Source of the DNA: Lignipirellula cremea
GTDB taxonomy: Bacteria > Planctomycetota > Planctomycetia > Pirellulales > Pirellulaceae
Length of the DNA: 64,000 nt
Assembly (NCBI RefSeq): GCF_007751035.1
Contig: NZ_CP036433.1
Location: 8,289,001 to 8,353,000, forward strand
Reading direction: 5' to 3'
Notes under the pieces: model-generated
Database searches by the model: none
The model's input: the letters and a program-made list of their open reading frames with translations, nothing else
Told to the model about the DNA's origin: nothing
Program-made: the position numbers and the translations under genes
In this document: positions 59,682 to 64,000 of the stretch, in pieces
Position numbering within the stretch: the first letter of the stretch is position 1
How the letters are laid out: each line of letters opens with the position of its first letter

Positions 59682-59869
59682 CGGGTGTGTCGCACGAAAA
59701 TCGTCGTACTTTGTTTCCGCGAAGTTCCTGGCGAAGGCGACGGACCGTCCTCTTTCTGCGTCTGCTTTTATGCCAACCGACGAATCACCAGACGACCGCG
59801 CTTGTCTTCGCAAGCCGCCAGCGGCGCCGGGAAACGAAGGCCCCGCGTTTATCGCGGACGGCGAACCCT

Positions 59870-61912
59870 TCAGGCGGAACCGGCTTCGGCGGCGGCCTCG
59901 CGGGATTCCATCAGATCGGAAATTTTGTCGAACAGATCCTGCTGGTCGAACGGCTTGCCGAGGAAGTCGTTGCAGCCCACCCGCAGGCATTGTTGCCGTT
60001 CCGACGCCATAACGCTGGCGGTCAGGGCAATGATGGGCGTGGTGCAGCCCGTATCGCGTAGTCGCCGGGTGGCGTCAAAACCATCGAGCCGCGGCATCTG
60101 CATGTCCATCAGGATCACGTCGTAATCGGCGGGAGACTGCTCCACCAGTTCCAGCACCTGTTCGCCGTCTTCGGCGACGGTCACCTGCGCCCCGGCCAGC
60201 TGCAGCAGCTGTTTGAGCAGGAACTGCGTGGCGGGGACGTCCTCCGCGACCAGGATGCGGTAGTCAAAGCTGGAGGTCGCTTCGGCCAGCGTGTCGGGTT
60301 CGCAGAGGGGAGTGCAGTCGTCCATGCTGGGCGAGTCCTGCCAGCGGCTGTCGTCCAGCGGTCCGGCGTGAAAGGCGAAACAGAATCGGCTGCCGGCGCC
60401 CAGTTCGCTCTCGACCCAGATGCGGCCATTCATCATTTCTGTGATCGCGCTACAAATGGCCAGGCCCAGGCCGGCTCCCGTCGGATTCTGGCTGCGGGTG
60501 TGTTCGCTCTGGGTGAACGGTTCGAACAGCATTGCCTGTTCTTCCAGGGAAATGCCGGGCCCCGTATCTGAGACCGTGTACAGGAGCGTTTCCCCTTCGA
60601 CGGCGACGGAGATCACCACGACGCCTTCTTCCGTGAACTTCACGGCGTTGCCGACCAGGTTGGCCAGCACCTGGCGCACTCGCAACGGGTCGAAGGTCGC
60701 GGCGCACGGAACGGGCGTTTCATATACCAGCTGCAGCGAGACGCCTTTGTCGGAGGCGGAACGCTCCATCAGGGAGACGACCTCGGCCGCCACGGCGCCG
60801 GGCGAATAGGACTTGGGTTTGATCTCAAAGCGGTTCGCTTCGATCTTGGAGATATCGAGAATATCGTTCAGCAGATCGGTCAGGCGGTTGCCGTTCTCGC
60901 GAATCATTTTCAGCATGTCGCGGCGCTGCGGATCTTTTTCTTCACGCAGCATCAGGTCGGCCACGCCGATGACGGCCGTCATCGGGGTGCGCAGTTCGTG
61001 GCTCATATTGGCCAGGAAACGGCTCTTCGCCAGGTTAGCCGATTCGGCCTCGCGGCGGGAGTTTTCGACGACGACCACGTACTCGGTCAGTGTTTCTTCG
61101 GTCCGCTTCCTTTCGGAAATCTCGACTCGCGAAATGACCGCTCCGGCGCCCACGCCCAGGGGGGACGCATTCAACAGGAACCACCGCCGCTGGTCGCCGT
61201 AGTCCATGGCGTATTCCACCTGCTGGGCTCCCTGATGCGTGCGCAAGGACTCCCATACGCCGGCGGCTGCGTTCTTGGCCGCGATGCTGTCGTTATCGGC
61301 AAGCTGCTGGACAAAGTTATGGCCGACGCACGTTGCTTCCTGGTTCTCTTTGGCGAACCGGCGCCAGGTTTCGTTCAGCAGTACGATCTCGCCCGCCGAA
61401 TTCACCACGGCCACATGGTCCGACAACGAATCCAGCACATTCTGGCTGAATCGTCGCTGCGATTCGGCCTCCTTCTCAGCCGCCTGGCGGATGAAGTTCT
61501 CTTTCCGCAGCGATTCGATCGAATCGACCGCCCGGCGCAACGTCCACAGCAAGCCCAAGGCGGTAATCAGGGCCAGCAGCGCCACCGCATGATGCGCGCA
61601 CCACCAGACCGCTTCGGCAATGCCGTCTGACGCGGTAAACTCGGCTGCATTCCAGGTCGAAGCGGCATGCGCCAAATGCTTCAGGCCGCAGGCAAAAAAG
61701 AATGCCGAAAACAGCATCAGCAAAGGTCGAAACGGCGCGTCAGGACGACGCCACAAAAAGAACGCCAGCGATCCCCCGACAATCGCACACGCCAGGCAGA
61801 TCAGCAGATCGCCTGGCGCCGACATCGCTCCAAAGTTGGTGTCGGCAAGCAGAAGTTGATCCGCAGCGGCGCAAGCGCACGACGCAGATTGACACACAGC
61901 AGTCCCTTGCAT
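59870..61912 (-). CDS. Hybrid histidine kinase with an ethylene-receptor-like membrane domain
   Basis: A 680-residue sensor. Start 61912 follows GAGGGA. The first ~130 residues hold three membrane helices aligning with the ETR1 ethylene-binding domain without gaps: Asp35, Cys75 and His79 (FFFACGLKHL) match ETR1 Asp25, Cys65 and His69, with identical 40-residue spacing. The Tyr32, Pro36 and Glu38 equivalents are changed to Cys, Gly and Ser. A coiled linker and PAS domain (~158-285, VLDSLSDHVAVVNSAGEIVL) follow. HisKA has FLANMSHELRTPMTAVIG near 300; the ATPase has NLVGNAVKF, DTGPGIS and GAGLGLAI. A C-terminal receiver has its Asp in VILMDMQMPRLDG near 600 and Lys in GKPFD. No GAF domain and no output gene are adjacent. 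Confidence 0.92.
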   Translation of the reverse strand: MQGTAVCQSASCACAAADQLLLADTNFGAMSAPGDLLICLACAIVGGSLAFFLWRRPDAPFRPLLMLFSAFFFACGLKHLAHAASTWNAAEFTASDGIAEAVWWCAHHAVALLALITALGLLWTLRRAVDSIESLRKENFIRQAAEKEAESQRRFSQNVLDSLSDHVAVVNSAGEIVLLNETWRRFAKENQEATCVGHNFVQQLADNDSIAAKNAAAGVWESLRTHQGAQQVEYAMDYGDQRRWFLLNASPLGVGAGAVISRVEISERKRTEETLTEYVVVVENSRREAESANLAKSRFLANMSHELRTPMTAVIGVADLMLREEKDPQRRDMLKMIRENGNRLTDLLNDILDISKIEANRFEIKPKSYSPGAVAAEVVSLMERSASDKGVSLQLVYETPVPCAATFDPLRVRQVLANLVGNAVKFTEEGVVVISVAVEGETLLYTVSDTGPGISLEEQAMLFEPFTQSEHTRSQNPTGAGLGLAICSAITEMMNGRIWVESELGAGSRFCFAFHAGPLDDSRWQDSPSMDDCTPLCEPDTLAEATSSFDYRILVAEDVPATQFLLKQLLQLAGAQVTVAEDGEQVLELVEQSPADYDVILMDMQMPRLDGFDATRRLRDTGCTTPIIALTASVMASERQQCLRVGCNDFLGKPFDQQDLFDKISDLMESREAAAEAGSA

Positions 61913-62419
61913 AAAGATTCCCTCATCGGTTTGCGATCCGTGGCCCGTTTGCAATCCCGGTGGGATCGCCTCGGCGGATCGGTTGCGCCACACCCCTGTG
62001 GGCAATTTTACCCGTCGACTCCCGTAAACTCCTGACCCTCACGGCCGAAGAGTTACAATAAGAAGCCGGCGGACGGTCGTCTGCCATCACCGTTTCGGCA
62101 AGTACCGATTCTGCGGCAGGGTCGGATTATACCGCCCTCCGAACGCTTCACAAGCGAAAACACCAGGCGGTCCCCCCGGCAACGATAACAAAGCGATATG
62201 CTGCCTGGTGATACGACAGCACAAAAAAATTGCTCCCCCCATGCCCGTAGGGAGAAACACGAGGGATCCTGAGGGTCTCCAATGCCGGATTTGCTGACCG
62301 TTTGCCGATATGGCGGCATCGCCTGATTCGTTTTCGTGGCAAGCCAGCTCCTGACTTCCGGCCCGTGATTCCTGCGGAATCCCGCAACCCTAACTTTCAA
62401 AGCCTGACGATACTTTCCT
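61913..62419. other. 507-base intergenic region
   Basis: Divergent gap between the histidine kinase and the ABC permease. No gene seen. A palindrome GATTCCTGCGGAATC is at 62367-62381. The runs AAAAAAATTG near 62223 and TTACAATAAGAAG near 62053 are AT-rich spots where promoters could sit. No recognised riboswitch or sRNA was found. Confidence 0.4.
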
Positions 62420-64000
62420 ATGCCTGCTCCCGAACGTTCCTCTGCTAGCAGTTTCCCACGACCGGCCCTGGCAGGGTGGTTGTTGCTGGCGGCGGTCGTG
62501 CTGCTGGCAGGCGGCCTGGTCGACGCCCGGACACGGATGCTGGCGGGGAATACGCTGTTCCTGGCGGCCGGTTCCTGCCTGATTGCGTTGCCGCTGGGAG
62601 GTGCGGCTGCGTGGCTGCTGGTGCGGACCAACGTGCCAGGGCGACTGTTGTTTGCTGGTTGCTGGGGCGGCATGCTACTGGTTCCCTTGTACCTGCAGGC
62701 GGCCGGGTGGGACGCCGGCTTCGGCCGGCAAGGCTGGCACTCCCTGATCTTTGGCTCGTTTGCCGAACCGTGGCTGCGCGGCTGGCAAGGAGCGATCTGG
62801 GTGCATGGCATGGCGGCCGCCCCGGGAGCCTGCCTGCTGGTCGGGCTGGGCCTGGGCCAGGTCGATCGTAACTGGGAAGAAGAAGGCCTGTTGCATGGTT
62901 CCGGCCTGGAGGTGTTTTTTGCCGTCACTCTGCGAGCCCTGGTTCCCTGGCTGGGGGCGGCCGCGTTATGGTGCCTGGCGAGCGTCGCCAGTGAGATCGC
63001 CGTCACGGACCTGTTTCAAACGCCGACGTTCGCCGAGGAAATCTACCTGACCCTCTCACTAGGGACAGGCTGGGACGCCTCGACTTTGCACGTGGGGCCG
63101 AGCGCCGCCTTGCTTGCCGGAATGACGCTGCTGCTGCTGGGAGCCGCCGTTGGCTTGCCGCCTGGCGATCAGGACAGCCGACCTCCACAACGCCTGCCGC
63201 TGGGGGCGTTCCGCCTGCCGGCGTTCCTGCTGCTGTTGCTGCTGACCGCCCTGCTCCTGGGCGCGCCGCTGGGGAATCTGATCTACAAGGCCGGAGCCCT
63301 GTCGGAAATGGTCGACGGAGAGCTGGTCCGCTCCTGGTCGCCGGGAAAGACGCTCAAGCAGGTTTTTGGCGCCTTCTTCTTGTACCGCCGGGAGTTCGGC
63401 GCGACGCTTGGCATTGGCGCCGGGGCGGCGACGCTGGCGATCCTGGTCGTCGCCCCCTGGGCATGGTGGGGACGCACCGGCGGGCTACGGGCCGTGCCGG
63501 GTTTATTGCTGACGTCCGCCGCCCTGGCGATTCCGGGGCCGCTGGTCGGGCTGGCGGTGATCGGACTGCTGAACCAGGATTCGCCCTGGTTCATCTGGCT
63601 TTATGACCGCACGCTGGCCGCTCCCATTCTGGCCGCCGCGTTTCGCGGAGCGCCGTTCGCCTTCCTGCTTTGCTGGCAGGGGATGCGAACCCTCGCCCCG
63701 CACACGTTGGAAGCGGCGGCGGCTGACGGCGCCAGCTCGCTGAGGCAGTTCTGGTCGATCGGCCTGCGTCATGCGGGCGCTGCCATCGCAGCGGCGTGGC
63801 TGGCGGCGGCGACCGTCGCCAGCGGCGATCTGGCGGCGACGATTCTGGTTTCGCCGCCGGGAGTCGACCCTTTGTCCCGCCGGATTTTCGGCCTGATTCA
63901 TGCCGGCGTCGACGACCAGGTGGCGGCCGCTTCGCTGGCGGCTTGGCTGCTAGCGGCCGGATTGACAATTCTTCTGCTGGGTCTGATTGGCTTTTGGCGA
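62420..64000 (+). CDS. ABC transporter permease, iron (FbpB/SfuB) type, 3' end beyond the window
   Basis: The frame stays open from ATG 62420 to the last base (527 codons), so the C-terminal end is missing. At least eleven hydrophobic segments are visible (WLLLAAVVLLAGGLV, LFLAAGSCLIALPLGGAAAW, ALVPWLGAAALWCLASVA, LPAFLLLLLLTALLLGAP, TLGIGAGAATLAILVVAPW). The ABC-contact EAA loop reads EAAAADGASSLRQFWSIGL. The two-part layout suggests the duplicated permease of ferric-ion importers, whose binding protein and ATPase should be outside the window. The start has no strong ribosome-binding site and is provisional. Confidence 0.87.
   Translation, partial: MPAPERSSASSFPRPALAGWLLLAAVVLLAGGLVDARTRMLAGNTLFLAAGSCLIALPLGGAAAWLLVRTNVPGRLLFAGCWGGMLLVPLYLQAAGWDAGFGRQGWHSLIFGSFAEPWLRGWQGAIWVHGMAAAPGACLLVGLGLGQVDRNWEEEGLLHGSGLEVFFAVTLRALVPWLGAAALWCLASVASEIAVTDLFQTPTFAEEIYLTLSLGTGWDASTLHVGPSAALLAGMTLLLLGAAVGLPPGDQDSRPPQRLPLGAFRLPAFLLLLLLTALLLGAPLGNLIYKAGALSEMVDGELVRSWSPGKTLKQVFGAFFLYRREFGATLGIGAGAATLAILVVAPWAWWGRTGGLRAVPGLLLTSAALAIPGPLVGLAVIGLLNQDSPWFIWLYDRTLAAPILAAAFRGAPFAFLLCWQGMRTLAPHTLEAAAADGASSLRQFWSIGLRHAGAAIAAAWLAAATVASGDLAATILVSPPGVDPLSRRIFGLIHAGVDDQVAAASLAAWLLAAGLTILLLGLIGFWR

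Noticed and set aside
62053-63006. Minus-strand frame of 317 codons at the right end
   Set aside because: Pro/Ser/Arg-rich and overlaps the open permease frame on the plus strand.

Overview
The window is GC-rich chromosomal DNA (about 60 % G+C by eye) that reads as a planctomycete, most likely a member of the Pirellulales. The evidence is the gene set. There are three formylglycine-type sulfatases and a DUF1552 protein paired with a DUF1587/1592-type cytochrome protein. There are also Gfo/Idh/MocA oxidoreductases, a PQQ-type beta-propeller, a DUF4838 protein, ThuA-like and PhyH proteins, YCF48/BNR and Kelch propellers, and many secreted hydrolases with Sec or Tat signals. Genus and species cannot be fixed from this sequence. 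No ribosomal RNA, CRISPR array, intact transposase or replication origin was seen.

Layout. 1-8 kb: a DapA-family lyase cut by the window edge, a minus-strand three-gene unit (SelW-like thioredoxin-fold protein, unknown protein, 5-formyl-THF cyclo-ligase), then plus-strand genes for a helical-repeat protein, an HSL-type esterase, TruD, a small membrane protein and sulfatase 1. 8-14 kb: a 1052-residue YCF48/BNR propeller fused to a CBM9-like domain, and a tandem pair of related outer-membrane beta-barrels. 14-18 kb: a three-subunit molybdenum hydroxylase operon. 18-28 kb: an SRAP protein, then a block of secreted or carbohydrate-related genes (DUF4838, CocE-type hydrolase, Kelch, PhyH, esterase, ThuA-like). 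28-31.4 kb: an ANTAR protein, two small unknown genes and a baeRF protein. 31.4-35.3 kb: a Type IIG-like restriction-modification gene bounded by tRNA-Ser(UGA) and a 20-base copy of that tRNA's 3' end, which reads as a small integrated island. 35.6-40 kb: Gfo/Idh, PQQ propeller, RimK-like ligase and a small protein. 40.5-46.6 kb: sulfatase 2, then an operon of a fused TctC-TctB protein, TctA and a leaderless sulfatase 3. 46.8-53 kb: a minus-strand series of HEAT-repeat, Tat hydrolase, DUF1552 and DUF1592 genes. 53-59 kb: a HEAT-repeat protein, an exported arginine-deiminase-like protein, Gfo/Idh and a Pro-rich protein. 59-64 kb: a GNAT protein, a hybrid histidine kinase with an ethylene-receptor-like membrane domain, and an iron-type ABC permease cut by the right edge.

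Together the genes fit a heterotroph that degrades sulfated and acylated polysaccharides at or outside the cell surface and imports small acids. The intergenic DNA is unusually rich in structure. A palindromic GTAGCCGAA.. repeat family, a second ~80-100 bp repeat, CCGCAGAG/GCGCAAAG-type inverted repeats and recurrent G-tract motifs are all present. The most interesting items are the ethylene-receptor-like kinase, the tRNA-Ser island, and the transporter plus cytosolic sulfatase operon. Starts were chosen by reading frame, ribosome-binding site and signal peptide; all family names are from motif recognition, not searches.
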